Shown one piece after another: positions 24,701-36,015 of a stretch of DNA of 64,000 nt. The first letter of the stretch is position 1; the number at the start of each line of letters is the position of its first letter. The position numbers and the translations under genes are program-made. Below the pieces are notes generated by a model. It saw only the letters and a list, made by a program, of their open reading frames with translations. It did not search any database and had not been told where the DNA came from. The stretch comes from Linyphia triangularis (taxonomy: Eukaryota; Arthropoda; Arachnida; Araneae; Linyphiidae): positions 36,815,348 to 36,879,347 of the forward strand of contig OZ021721.1 of the NCBI GenBank assembly GCA_963978545.1, in the 5' to 3' direction.

Positions 24701-27700
24701 ATTTTTTGTTTCAAACAATAGTTAAAGGCCAACATAAATAGCATGTTACTTTTGCATTAAACATTTTTTTAATGATTATTAAATAATCCTTAAAAAAATA
24801 GATTGAACAAGGACAAAAACCCCAGAAATTTTCTTAACTTTTAAATTTTCAATATTTTTTCAAAAATGTAAAGCCTACTTTTAGAGATCATGTACTAGAT
24901 TATATTTGAAATTAATTAAAGTTTAATTGAGGTAAAAAATATTCAATGGGACAATTTTAAGTATTTCTTTTTAAAAGGGGGGTTAGTACCTTAAAATTTA
25001 TAAATAATTTATTTTGAGTTTACTATAGATTATTAAAATTTAAATTCTTCCCTTTGAAATGATACCTCATTTGTAATAATACCTCATTTAGAAGTATTTT
25101 TTAATAAATTTTTGAAGATAAAATTATGAACTATTTGTGTAAGTAAGCTTTTCTCTAAAATTCATTTATCTCAAAACAACATTTTTCATTACTCATGTAC
25201 CTTTTTCTCAGAAAATACTTGATATAAAAGCCTAATTCTTTTTTCATCTGATTTAGCAGACACTTATTATTCTACTGAAGTTGAGTTTTAATTATAATGC
25301 ATTTACTTTTTTTTTTAAATGAATTATCGTGTAAGTCACTCAAATTTATTGAAAATCATAAGCTTTTTTTTGACGAAATAAGCCAGAACAAAAAATGTTT
25401 TTTAAAATAATAACAAAACCTTACTTCAGTAAATACAGATGCATAAAATGAATATGTGATAAAAAATTTAGGTAGATAGCTTGAGCAGTTTCTGAGAAAA
25501 AGGTACATGAGTAATGAAAAATGTAGTTTTGAAAAAAACGCATTTTAAAGAAAACATTACTTACACTTATAGTTAAAAAAAATTTCTTCCAAAAATTATT
25601 AAAAATACTTCTAAATGAGGTATTATTACAAATGAAATATTATTTTAAAGCGAAAAAGTCAAATTTTTATAAACAACAATATACTCAAAATTGATTTATT
25701 ATAAATTTTTGAGTACCAACTCCCCTTACTGTTGAAAACTTAGTTGGTAAACTTCTGTTCTATTTCTCACTAATAGATTCAGATTGTGACAAACATTGAA
25801 ATGTACTTTACATTTTGTCTCAAGGAAGTTTTGGGTAGTGTGCATCAAATTTGTTTATTAATAAATTATATCCAATATTTGAAACCAAACTCCTGAATCA
25901 GAAACAACACATGTGAGATGACTCCAGTTCAATTTCTACTGACAGCACTTTGTAATTTCTGCTTTCAAAAATAAGTAGACTCAACAGTAATTGTGTGTTC
26001 TAAATAATAGTCATCATTTTAAAGCTTCTCCCATTTGATATTTACTCCTTTGATATATTAATAGGACACAATACATCTAAGTAGTTTTAGACTAATACCT
26101 ATAACCATCCTAAAAAACATACTCTTCCACTTTCTCCCTCACTTTATTGTTGGTGATTTTAAAATTACGCTTATCAATATTAAGATGTGCGCTTAGCTCA
26201 TAAGTGACGTGCATTTGAACATAGTGATCTGAAACTATAAATCTAAGTAGTTTCTTCGTAATTTTAGACCAACACCTGAAACATGCAAACATTTGCTTTC
26301 TCCGCTCATTTTCGCGCTTCTTAATATTGAGAATTCTCCTTAACACATAATTGATCATGTGTTTTTCAATATAAAGAATGGAAATTTTACAAAATTAGGA
26401 TAAACAAAACATTCTAAATTGAGTGAGAAGTTAAAAAATATCGGTTTGTATTGAATTTTTCAAAGTTAGAGTGCAATTTACTTAGTAAAAATTTTGTACC
26501 GGTCATTAAAAAAATCATAAACAAATTTCTTTGGTGCATTTCACAATATTTTTAGTCTTTTAGAACCAAAAATATAGCATTACTCAGATTTTTGTATGGT
26601 ATACTATACCTTAATGAAACATGTGTAGAAGCTGTCTTTTAGCTAATTTCTTTTACAATCCAACTTGTTTTACATATGGTTGACCAACATTGTTGCTGTT
26701 TCAGCATAGGTAACCTTTGTTTGACTTATGGTTGTTGCAAGACTTGATTACAATTGGAATTTGTGCTCAAGTTCATTACATTGATATTATAATTACTTTA
26801 TTCAGAAAAATAATAAGTTTCTCATTAGGAATTAACTATTTGTTAAATTATAAAAGGAAGTGTGTCCATTTCAAATAATTTTGTAGGGAGATGAAAAGCA
26901 ACCTCACAAGAGAACTTCCATGTTAATTCTTAAATAATTAATTTTTTTTAAACATATATAGATGACTCAAATATCGTAATTTAGTTTTTCTATGTATGCT
27001 ACCTTTACTATTAGAAAAGTAATAATTATATTTTATTACAAATGATTTAATTAAAGTATTCAACCAACATTGCATTCTTTTAAAAAAGTTAATATTTTTC
27101 TTTGGTCAAGAAATTCTTAAAGAGCTGAATAATTTCTGGCAATTTAAGATTATTATAATATTGCACCTAAATATTATTAGCCATATATCACACACTTATA
27201 AAATGGAATTTTTTTTTTTTTTGTATTTGATTTGTAAATCCACTTTGGTGTGTATATGTTTATTTCCTTATTACTGAAAAGGCTTGAGTTCATTATTAAA
27301 TTTTCTTCTACAAATAATAAAAGCATTGCATAATTCTTTGCATGTGGTATTTATTTGTATTTTTAAATAGTTAACCAAAAGTGCATAGTATGCACATTTA
27401 GTATCACTTTGAGTTAATTTTATACCCTGGTAATAGTTGTGGACTTTTTAATGCCTAGGCAACACTTTGATAAGATGAATACAAGCACTTTTAACAATAA
27501 ACCATTCAATCATATTCTAAAGTTTTAGATAGCATTTTTCATGTATCTATTTTTTATTAAAAATACATATGGTTAATTTGACTTTGTGGTTTTTAATTTA
27601 TTTTCTCTTCTCAGACTCCTTGCTCTGCAAAGTAAAGATAAAAAAGATGATACTGTTTGGTTAATATATTGGATTGTGTTTGCCACATTTAATGTTGTGG

Positions 27701-30380
27701 AGGTTGCAACTGATTTTGTGTTATTTTGGTTTCCACTCTATCCTGTAATGAAGGTACATTTTAATTCTGTTTTTGTAGATTTTGATTTTTTTTTTTAATT
27801 TTAAAGTGTTTGTCTTTGAAAATTTTATTGCCCGCTGTCCTTTTATCTATATTAATTATGTTTTGTAACTGAGTAATTTTCATTCTCGTAGCTAACTGTG
27901 ATATTTGATAAATATTATTTTTTTTGAAAAAATTGAACTTGTTTTAAAACTATAAGCAATTTTGAGCATAGCCAATTAGGCTTATCCATACTTTTAAATG
28001 TTATCTTTATATGTGTTTTGTAATTGACAACATTGTAAATACAGTCTTATCTTGATAAATTAAAATCATATTTATTTGTACAAGTACATAACAGTTTTTT
28101 TTTCAGACATAAAACCATTTATAAATTAAATATACTTTATGCTTTTTGTTTTTGTATAAATAATCAAGAAAATGAACAAAATGAAATATTGTTATGGGGA
28201 ATTTAATCTATGAATAAATGTTTGTATTCAGAAAATTCCTCAAGAATGTATTCAATTTCAAAATGACGTTTTAAGATTAATTATAATGCTTAGGTTTCAT
28301 TTTTTTCCCTTTAAAGTTATAAATTGTAAATTTTATAGTCTTGCAATAAATGTCTTCACTCTTCACATATGTTTGCTTAACAGTATGTAAGATATCAAAG
28401 CATTTTTCTGGAATGTGCACTTTTGTTATTAGATTGGATAAGATGTTTAAATAGATAATTAGACCTCTCTGTTTGATGTAACTACCTGGGAAAAATCAAA
28501 TTTTACATCTTTTCTTGGTTGTTTTTATTCAATATACCTAGTACATTTCTTACCAGGTTCAGAAATAAGTGTTTATGTTTTGCTTGTTTTTCATATTTTT
28601 TTTTATGTAATTTGTCTTGTCTTCAGCAAGTAATTAATGAAATTTGTTGGTCTCAAAACATTTTCTTTCAGCTTGGATTTCTTGCATGGTGCACTGCTCC
28701 TATTGGAAAAAATGGAGCCTACTTTGTATATAAAATGTTCTTGGAGCCATTTTTTCAGTTCTATGGTGGGAATATAAACTACTTTATTAACCAAGTTGCT
28801 CAATTTATACAAAACATTGGCCAGTACATATCAGCTTACTCAAATGTTAAGGTAATGTATTCTAAAACTAAACTATTTTGTGTCACACAATTAAGGGATT
28901 TTTGTGATCAATAACTGATATTGCAATTTATTTTATTTCTAACTCTGACATTTTGTATAAATAATATACTATTAATTGTTTTAATAAAATACAAATCAAT
29001 AAATAGTTTATCACTAATTTTTTCTGACAAATATAGCAATGGAAGCTTTTCTCACAACTAAATATTTTTATTTTTTTTATCCTTATGCTGATTAAATGAA
29101 ATATTCTTTTAAGTACTATTGAAATTTAAACAGTGTAATCATGAAAAACAATTTAACGGTTCTATTTAATTAACATTTGACATTAAAATCACTCTTCTGC
29201 ACGATGGAATCAAAATAAAAGTTTTCTACGAAATATATGTGAGAATATCATTCACGATCTGCAAGGCCATGCACAATATTCAATTGTGCAAAGCATAGAG
29301 TAGGCAAGGTGTGAAAATACCCCTCTTATAAAGGCAATGTTCATAATTATCATCAGCTATACATAAGGTCAACTATTTGGGGATGACATATTTAAACAAT
29401 GCAGAACCCCTTTTTTGTGCAAAAAATCATTGTTATGGCTTTCAGGCTCTGTGCATGCTTTTGCGATTATATGTCTAAATGCATTGTTGAATGAGATTAA
29501 AAATTTAAATACTCATTTTGAATGCTCTTGATATAAACATAACTAAATGTAGGGTGAAAAAATAAAGGTAACAAAGTAGTTACTAGCTAAATTGATTAAG
29601 GTAATGTTATTGTGATAATCAGCTAGCCATCTTCTGTGGTAAATATTGACCCTGTTGATAATTAATTCCAAAAATAATGAACTGCTGATTTTTTAAGGTA
29701 TTTTCTTGACACAATATAATTTCTTAGCCCGTACATTATCAATGTACTTAAAAATGTAAATTATACAAAGTGGTGGGATATGTTGACAACATTTTTCAGA
29801 ACATACATAAAGTCCGGAAATAAGTATTTTAGTGTGTTTCCCCTGTTTAAAATGTTATGGTTTTTGTAAAAAATTATTCTAATTTGTATTAATAATTAAA
29901 ATTTAATAGTAAAATTTTACATATTTCCATTACTAAACAAAGTGATTTAAACTATTACAACAAAATAAAGTGTAGAATATGTAAGCAAATAGTAGAATAT
30001 TGTAAATTTTGTCCTCTTCCTAACTGCAAAGTGCAAAATGTATATTCTATCCATGTGATGGTTGTTACCTTTAACCCCCTCAAATATTTTTCCAATTTAT
30101 AAAACAATTTTCTTGGTCTTCTATTATTATACACATTCAAATTCTAGTAAAACTTGTTCTGCTATTGAGTAATTCTTTCATTAAACCAATTAGTTTCTTT
30201 AACTTTTGTTCATTTTATCTTTTCCCAAATAGTTTGTCTTGTTAGATTTTAACTTATTGTAAACATTTGGAATATAATAAAATATGATTGTGTGCCTCCA
30301 ATAAAAAATACACTATTAATTCAACTTGATTATTATTTTAATGTGTTTCTGATTATGTTTAATGTCTTTATTTTCAGTAA
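15753..30380 (+). CDS. REEP5: REEP5/6-type ER membrane-shaping protein (TB2/DP1/HVA22 family), 5 exons
   Basis: CDS is 15753-15762, 17295-17358, 27615-27753, 28672-28851 and stop codon 30378-30380. The lengths 10+64+139+180 give exactly 131 codons, and every junction has GT/AG. Family proteins are ER hairpin proteins that curve tubules. Seen in the product: a short N-terminus, a hydrophobic stretch ending in LYPAYCS (residues about 7-25), then LQSKDKKDDTVWLIYW, a second hydrophobic hairpin with DFVLFWFPLYPVMK, and GFLAWCTAPIGKNGAYFVYK. The last stretch matches the REEP5/6 pattern, with an NGA-type loop, rather than the REEP1-4 pattern. The C-terminal 40 residues (FYGGNINYFINQVAQFIQNI onward) look amphipathic. 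Odd points are the 10-nt coding first exon, an N-terminus lacking the roughly 40 residues that REEP5/6 proteins usually carry, and a stop codon that opens the last exon. The central exons are near certain. The first and last exons are inferred from splice signals and phase. Confidence 0.85.
17295..17358 (+). CDS. REEP5: REEP coding exon 2 (first membrane segment)
   Basis: The acceptor TTTCCATTGTAG precedes the exon and the donor GTAAGT follows it. The frame is GT|AGC TCT TTC..., giving SSFLYYILYICIGFLYPAYC. The GFLYPAY motif is the family signature before the first loop. The exon ends two bases into a Ser codon that the next exon completes. A second AG at 17297-17298 could also act as acceptor but would break the frame. 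Confidence 0.85.
17995..18227. mobile_element. Small inverted-end element in REEP intron 2
   Basis: The left end TGTCCACGAACATGA is perfectly inverted at the right end as TCATGTTCGTGGACA. A third, near-identical inverted copy, TCATGTCCGTGGAC, lies only 4 bp inside the left end and forms a 14-bp hairpin with it. The length is 233 bp with no coding. No target duplication was recognised. Confidence 0.5.
18228..20315. other. REEP intron 2, left part: no gene seen
   Basis: AT-rich intron sequence. Only short diverged repeats are apparent, for example CTGCTGAAATAGT near 18720, which also occurs near 61660-61690. Confidence 0.4.
20590..22480 (+). pseudogene. piggyBac transposase fragments, interrupted
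   Basis: Fragment 1 (20590-20786) contains YFGRYYTSVLLAEELIKMK and HRTGTIKVNRK, matching the conserved D-x-YYTS...TGT-RxNRK stretch of piggyBac transposases. The catalytic Asp position before RYYTS reads Gly. About 20838-20880 encodes LAWKDKRIITILSNY, where the 1.4 kb insertion interrupts it. It resumes at about 22290 with VDKPKMVFDYTTNDAVDCAD and QYTSMYY, the KP-V-DYN--GVD--DQ region. A stop follows at KSLKW. The gene cannot be functional. Confidence 0.85.
20883..22283. mobile_element. TIR element inserted into the piggyBac relic, 1,401 bp
   Basis: The left end is CAGGGTTTCCGC and the right end is GCGGAAACCCTG. The 6-bp repeat TAACTA flanks both sides (20877-20882 and 22284-22289). If one base of the terminus is counted differently it is GTAACTAC/GTAACTAT, an imperfect 8 bp. 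Near both ends TCATGGAAAGTCATGAA recurs in several direct copies. The CAGGG terminus suggests hAT, whereas the 6-bp TA..TA duplication would suit an IS3EU-like element. No transposase is recognised inside. Confidence 0.75.
24537..26610. repeat. Large dispersed-repeat copy related to the element at 63195-63858
   Basis: Two blocks match the element at 63.2-63.9 kb. One is near 24545-24630 (ATACCAAATTTCATAATTTT and AGTAATTTAAATGATG, compare 63420-63475). The other is near 26385-26600 (AAATTAGGATAAACAAAACA onward, compare 63635-63845). The long foldback lies between the two blocks in this copy and is absent from the other. Confidence 0.55.
24970..25740. repeat. Long imperfect inverted repeat (foldback) in REEP intron 2
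   Basis: The left arm, about 24975-25215, includes AATACCTCATTTAGAAGTAT and CATTACTCATGTACCTTTTT. The right arm, about 25490-25735, includes the inverted forms AAAAAGGTACATGAGTAATG and ATACTTCTAAATGAGGTATT. The spacer is about 275 bp. A transcript through it could form a long hairpin. Confidence 0.75.
26620..27614. other. REEP intron 2, right part: no gene seen
   Basis: AT-rich sequence with a T run near 27209-27221 and no recognised element before the exon at 27615. Confidence 0.4.
27615..27753 (+). CDS. REEP5: REEP coding exon 3 (TB2/DP1/HVA22 core)
   Basis: The acceptor TTTCTCTTCTCAG precedes the exon and the donor GTACAT follows ATG AAG. It encodes LLALQSKDKKDDTVWLIYW and the hydrophobic run through DFVLFWFPLYPVMK. 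The W-x-x-YW and FP-x-Y residues are the most conserved part of the family. This is the strongest single coding signal in the window. Confidence 0.95.
28672..28851 (+). CDS. REEP5: REEP coding exon 4 (C-terminal part)
   Basis: The acceptor TTTTCTTTCAG precedes the exon and the donor GTAATG follows AAG. It opens with LGFLAWCTAPIGKNGAYFVY and continues through FLEPFFQFYGG to a likely amphipathic tail ending SNVK. The exon is in phase 0 at both ends. Reading past the donor would add 20 residues before a stop, so intron retention would give a slightly longer protein. Confidence 0.92.
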
Positions 30381-30490
30381 TAAATTATGTGTGCCAAACA
30401 TAAAGTGTTCCCAGGGAAGTTAAAGAAAGCATATCTTCAATTGTCTTTTGAGCTTTGAATTTTAATAAATTATTATATGCAAATATTTGT
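30378..30490 (+). other. REEP5: REEP terminal exon: stop codon, 3' UTR and poly(A) signal
   Basis: The acceptor TGTCTTTATTTTCAG ends at 30377, and the next bases are TAA TAA. A phase-0 splice from the exon ending at 28851 therefore meets a stop at once. AATAAA lies at 30464-30469, so cleavage is expected near 30485-30490. The implied 3' UTR is only about 105 nt. This is inferred from signals; no transcript was seen. Confidence 0.55.
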
Positions 30491-33400
30491 CTTTAATTGA
30501 ATGTTTGTGTGTCTATACACCATATTGTGAATTCATGCAATTTATTCCAAAAAATATTAAATGCTATAACCTTGTAACTATAAAGATTAATAAGATTTAG
30601 TCAGTTAAGTTAATAAGATTAAGTTATTAGATTTAATCATGGACATATCATAAATTTGGATTTGCAATTCACTATTGAAAAGAATGTTTTCTAATTTGTA
30701 AATACTTAAGATACTTCAATTCAATTATTGCAGATTTTTCTGTTGCATATCTGTAATTCAAAAATTTCTTAGCAATTTTAATTTTCTTTGAAGTAAAATG
30801 CATTATTTTTCAATGCTAATTATAAATGATCTTCCTCTTTTGGATCAGCCTAACAATTTAAGGGAAGGTTATTGCAATGATCTTATAAAACTCTAGGATG
30901 TAAAAATGTTAGATGCATTGCTTAATTTTTTTCCCCAGCTTGACTACAGCAAGACTTTAATGAAGATATATAGATAAAAGTTGACAGAGGGGACAAAAAT
31001 TAGGGAGATAATTGGTAAAAACAATTTGTTTTAGTATTTCTGAGCAATTTTTTTAAATAGTGCACTGTATTTTCAAGTGCAGCTGAAAACTAACCAACGA
31101 AACAAGTCCGCGATCTAAGTAAAATGATGTAGTGTTTTATAAAGAAAAATCACTAAACTAAAATGTATAAGTAATCATTTTTATTCATTAGGAACACAGC
31201 AGTTTTGTGTTCCTCCATGTATAATCAATATAAAAATCACTGAAATATTGCTACAGCACTGTCGAAGTGTGTATGTGATTTTGATTTGCTCTGAACTCGG
31301 CACAGAACAAATGCTTTTTTTTTTCTTCTGTACAGCTTTAAAGATTGGGCAAATTTGCAGGGTAGCATAGGTAAAATCCGTAAAGATCGTCTGTAAAATC
31401 CTTATCCCTTATTTTTTGATTGCCAGGTTATCAAGTAAGTAAGTTAGGGAGTAAGTACTAGAATTCGAACCCTTTTCATAACATTGAAAGAATTTCGGAA
31501 ATTTTCGTTGTACTAATTTATATTCGGAATGTAGCATAAAATAAACAAATTTCTCAAAAGAATGGAAACTTATGCAAAAAAAAAAAAAAAAAAATCATGA
31601 TGCTGGTTAAAAAAAATCCTTGGCAAGTTACCATCCCAAAAGTGGTGGCAAAATCAGAAATGTAATTCACCAAATTTCATCCATCTCGTATTTAATAACA
31701 ATACCTTTTTTTCTAATTTTCTTGGGTGCATGATATTTTATAATGTATGTTTCAACCAAATGTTCTTGTGTAGCTTTAACATTTCGGTGACTGTATAAAA
31801 TGAAAAAAAAAAAAAAACATCTGAGCAAAAAAGTTTAGTATTAATGAGCTAGATGGAATTTGGATGGCCTATTTCTATTTTTACTTCTTTTTTGCGCTGA
31901 CAACATAACTTTTTTTTTACCTACCCTAGAGTTTTTTTTAAGATTCTTTATTCTTTTGGACATCATGTTTACCACTTACTGGTATAGGAAACAATTTAAA
32001 TAAGGAACGTTTTGACAAAAGAGATCAACGCCGCATAACCAGCAAAATAAGGCGAATCGAGTTTTCTTTATAACAACTTATATTGTGCTAATTACAATGG
32101 ACCTATAATTGGAACGGAGATGGTTTTCCAATTAGCTCTGTGTGCTTTAAAGTTTTTCTGAGACTTGTAGAAACTAAAACCAACTTCTAAGGTGACAGTT
32201 ATCTATTCAGTGTCTTTTCCTTCTCCGTACTACGATTTTTATGCAATCTGGTTTTCTGGATTTTATCATCAATATACTCATTTTGATATCCATAAAATAA
32301 TATATAAAGCAGCTGTGGTTCACCGTCAAGTCTCAATATCCAAGTAGCAAAACCCGCAAGTGCTATTATGCTAATCGTCCGATTTCATGCCGGTTTTCGC
32401 TTCCTCACACCTCAGTTCCTACTATGTAATTAGAACCATATTGTTTTTTCATCGTGTTGCGGAGACGAACAAATAACACAACATTAAACAAGAGAACCCG
32501 TTAAAATAACTTAAAAAATAGTCTTTGATACCGTTTCTTTTGTGATCAAAACTTTCACATGCCCTACAACCGGAACAGCTCTAGCAAATTTTATTAGTTT
32601 ATTTTCTAAGCTTGGGAACTTAAGCCAAGCTTATAAAAAAAACCAAAAAACAGTGTCAATAGATTGAGGATAGACTTTTGCTTGGTGTTTAAGTTAATAG
32701 AGAGTGATTTATTTCAAGTAAATATGCTTCTTTTTTTACTTTAAAAGTGAAAGTGTTTTAAAAATGACAATAAATTAGTTAATAATTTTCTTAAATTTGA
32801 AGACTAGTATCGTAGATTTTTATGATTATTATCAATAAACAGGCATCGGCCATATCTTACTCATTGATATAATAAGCGGTAGGAAAAAAATTGGTATTTG
32901 AAAAAAAAATTCGGAGTTATTAAAGCAAACGACCAAAGGTAGCGATAAAAAGTTATGAAAAACACATGTTGTTCTCCAAGCGCCCGTGTTACATTCCTGG
33001 GACTAATAAAAAATTTCGGGTAGGCATTAACTGACAGTAGAGAATATGCTTGTTGGCAAATGTAATCCGGCTTATTGGCTGCGGATGAATCCATTGCCAT
33101 GGTACGTTATATGCAAACTCAAGAAGGGGCGTGTCGTGTAGGTAGATTGGGGGCGATTATAGCACAAATATCAAACATTAGAAATAATTATACTCACGAA
33201 AACGAAACTATTCTGTGAGGAAATGAGCGAAAGTGATTTTTTTTTTTTGTATTTTAATTTTAAATTAAATTGTGTTTTGTAGGGAAGACGGCTACTTTGC
33301 CTTTGGGAAAGTAACACACCTAGGTTGTTTACAATCGATACTAGTTTAAGTTTAAAACAAAAGTTTCTTTTCGTATATTTCATACAGAAATAGAAATGTT

Positions 33401-34013
33401 TAGAATGAATATAATTGGAATAAAAAAATGAGATTAAATAAGTATTTTTCCTTCCCATGTATTGTTTCTAAATCTGCAAATCTTTTTGGTTGAAATTATA
33501 AATGAAGTTCTTTATACGATAAATATATTTTATATGTTCTGCAAAAATTGAGGATTGTAATTTTTACCTATGAAATCCATAAAAAACCAGTTTTAACTAT
33601 AAATCCTTTATATGCATTTCCAAGTTTTATGTGCAATTGCATAGAATTTACTCCTAGTCTTCTCGTGAACATGTGTAGACCCTTCTAGACCAACTTTTTT
33701 TTTAGTATAAAAACTGAAAAATATTTGAACGATTTAAATTTTTTAGAGGTACTATTGAAATATGAGGGTGCCCTCAAAACTTTATCAGTTCGATTGGTTG
33801 ATGGCATGTGGGTTATTTGGTCTTCCAAAGTTTTTACCAACTGCAAACAAAATCGAACTTATAAAAGATTTAAAATATCAAAATTGGAGTTTTTTTTATT
33901 ATCATAGGTTGTTAACCTTAACATGAGAAGGTTCCAGTCCTTATATATCGCCAATTGTGCATGCTTGAATATGGCTTGGTATCTGGATCTGATGTACTGC
34001 AACAGAAACGGAT
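30491..34013. other. AT-rich stretch, no gene seen
   Basis: A runs lie near 31576-31595 and 31802-31816. Near 33055-33130 a locally GC-richer patch holds GGCTTATTGGCTGCGG (CCAAT-like) and GGGGCGTGTC, and a 79-codon frame starts there on the minus strand. Nothing beyond that supports a gene. Confidence 0.35.
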
Positions 34014-34017
34014 TTTA

Positions 34018-35847
34018 CCCATTAACCACTGGCGTTGCGTTCACGCAACACTTAGAAAACATAACTACAATAAATATTTAATCAATTTTAAACTAATATT
34101 TGGAGTTTTATGTTCATTGGTAAGGTTATACACTTTAATTTCGAGCAATAAAAATTATTCTAAACCTTATCGTTTTCTCGTAGCAATAACTTGGACATTT
34201 CCGAAATTCGCTAAGTTAGAATGACATTGCTAAATCGATTCCGTAAAAAAAAAGGAAAAAAAAGGGAAATAATTTTTATTAGACATGACATTTTATATCC
34301 CCATAGTTCACTTGAAGATCACACGCAAATAAAAAATGTTTTGATGAATTCATCTTCGAGCTACGATGTTGGAAATACTAGTGTTGCGCGTGCGCATCGT
34401 CAGCGGAAAAGAGGGTCAAAATTTTCTGAACTTTTTTCTCACCGCGTCTTATTACAACTGCTTCATTTTGATTTGAACTATCTCGAAAGCATCATCTTAC
34501 GCTAAGTGAAGCTCTGTGTACTTTTTACACCATTGATTCAGATGACAATGAAACGGACATTGTTATTATTTCACCAGAATTTGACAAAGTTACTAACAAG
34601 GAAGACGGGGACAATACAGTAATAAGTGACTCGAACGTTATACCAAATGACATTTCTGGTGAGGTTGAATTACACTCAAATAGGGAAGATAAGGAACAAA
34701 ATAATATGGATAATACAAAGATAAAGAAAAAAAAATTGAGCCTTTGAAATGGATGAAAATAGATCCTATTTATACATTGATACCAAAAAATGAAGAAACA
34801 TCACCAAGTTGAAAAACTGAAAAGAGAGTTAGAAAATTTAAGTTGTTAAGAAATTTTCGTTAAGTTTTTGGACTGAAATTTATGCATTGCTCATTAATCA
34901 AACTAATATATATGCTCAGCAAAATTAATCGGACTGACTTTTTTGCTTCTGAGAGTTACTTAAAAAGGTACATTGGTTTGCTTCTTACTGGATACCATAC
35001 ATTTCCACAAGAAGAAATGTATTGGTCATTAGATAAAGATGTATCGGTCCCGTTTGTAAAGGAGTCTATGTCACGTATTCAGTACAGGAATATAAAACAA
35101 AATTTGCATAAAGCAGATAACATCAATATTGACAAAAATGACAAATTGTACAAAGTGAAATTTGTTGAATAAGAAATTTTAAGTTTCAAATATTTGCACA
35201 CGACCTATGTATAGACGAAAATTTTTTTCTTATAGAGGAAAACATTCTGCAAAAATGTTCCTAAAAGGAAAACCTGTATGATTCGGTTATAAAACTTGAA
35301 CCCTTGCATCACGTGATGGTTTTTGTGTAGATGGATTTTGTTATATCAACTATACTGGTAGACCAAGCAATTAAGTCGTTCTTTGGCAGTACATTTATAC
35401 AAGGACATTTTCTTATACGATCAATTGACAATAAAAGACTTTGAAATAAACATTGTCACAGTCAAATTATGTATCGCTGTAATGTTTGTGAAGTGGCTTT
35501 ACATCAAGAATGTAGTCAATATTTTCATACGAAATAAGACGTTAAATAAATGTATGTACTTACACAGTACGAAAACTTTATATTTTTGAAAAGAAGCTTT
35601 AAAATATCACCTACGGTTAATTACAGTCGTTGAATATTCAACATTAACGAAATATGAAATTCTTGAAAACCGCCGATTTTAACTAGGTTTTACGCTGACG
35701 TTGCGCCAACACAACAGTCATTTTCTCTAAAGATAAGAAAAATATTCCAATTTTTTCTTTAAATATGTTATATATGACCCTAAAATCACAAATGTTCTAA
35801 ATACCAACCATGTTTTTTAAGGATTTCGAGTTTTGGCAGTTAATGGG
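34018..35847 (+). mobile_element. Second piggyBac-type relic, 1.83 kb
   Basis: The left end is CCCATTAACCACTGGCG after TTTA (34014-34017). The right end is GGCAGTTAATGGG before TTAA (35848-35851). The subterminal GCGTTGCG/CGCAAC words are also inverted. The element holds piggyBac transposase fragments on the + strand. Its termini (CCCATTAAC) differ from those of the relic at 20320-22979 (YCCTTTGCAC), so this is a different subfamily. Confidence 0.8.
34510..35460 (+). pseudogene. piggyBac transposase relic
   Basis: The N-terminal acidic part (about 34510-34740) contains TIDSDDNETDIVIISPEFD. A conserved block at 34915-35172 contains YLKRYIGLLLTGYHTFPQEE, MYWSLDKDVSVPFVKESMSR and KADNINIDKNDKLYKV, typical of the DDE_Tnp_1_7 (PF13843) N-terminal half. 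The first catalytic region (about 35210-35330) reads IDENFFSYRGKHSAKMFLKG, with stops and frameshifts after it. VVLAVHLYKDIFLYDQ at about 35375 matches the second catalytic region. Several stops and frameshifts and a missing C-terminal part make it inactive. Confidence 0.85.
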
Positions 35848-35859
35848 TTAAAGTAGCTC

Positions 35860-36015
35860 TTTAGTGACTGCCTCAAAAGTTGATAGAGCGCAATGTCGTT
35901 GACAATGAGTCTGCTAAGTTACAGTTCGATTCGATGAAGGCAAGTTTGAAAATTAGCCCTCTGAAGATTTTGCTTGCACGCCACAAACAAAATCAAAGTT
36001 AATGTAAAGTATTAA
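35860..36015. repeat. Dispersed repeat copy (pair with about 45035-45190)
   Basis: CTCAAAAGTTGATAGAGCGC, then AATGTCGTTGACA, GTTCGATTCGATG and GAAGATTTTGC align with CTCAAAATTTGATAGAATGC, ATTGTCATCGACA, GCCCGATTGGATG and GCAGAATTTCCTGCC at 45 kb. A weaker relative may lie at 33765-33860. Confidence 0.5.

Noticed and set aside
29201..29700. Possible additional REEP exon in the last intron
   Set aside because: No open frame with matching phase and paired splice sites was found. The direct splice to 30378 explains the signals better.
32861..33100. Minus-strand frame starting MAMDSSAANKP with a CCAAT-like box upstream
   Set aside because: The first 30 residues look plausible, but the rest is low complexity. 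No donor site or second exon was found.
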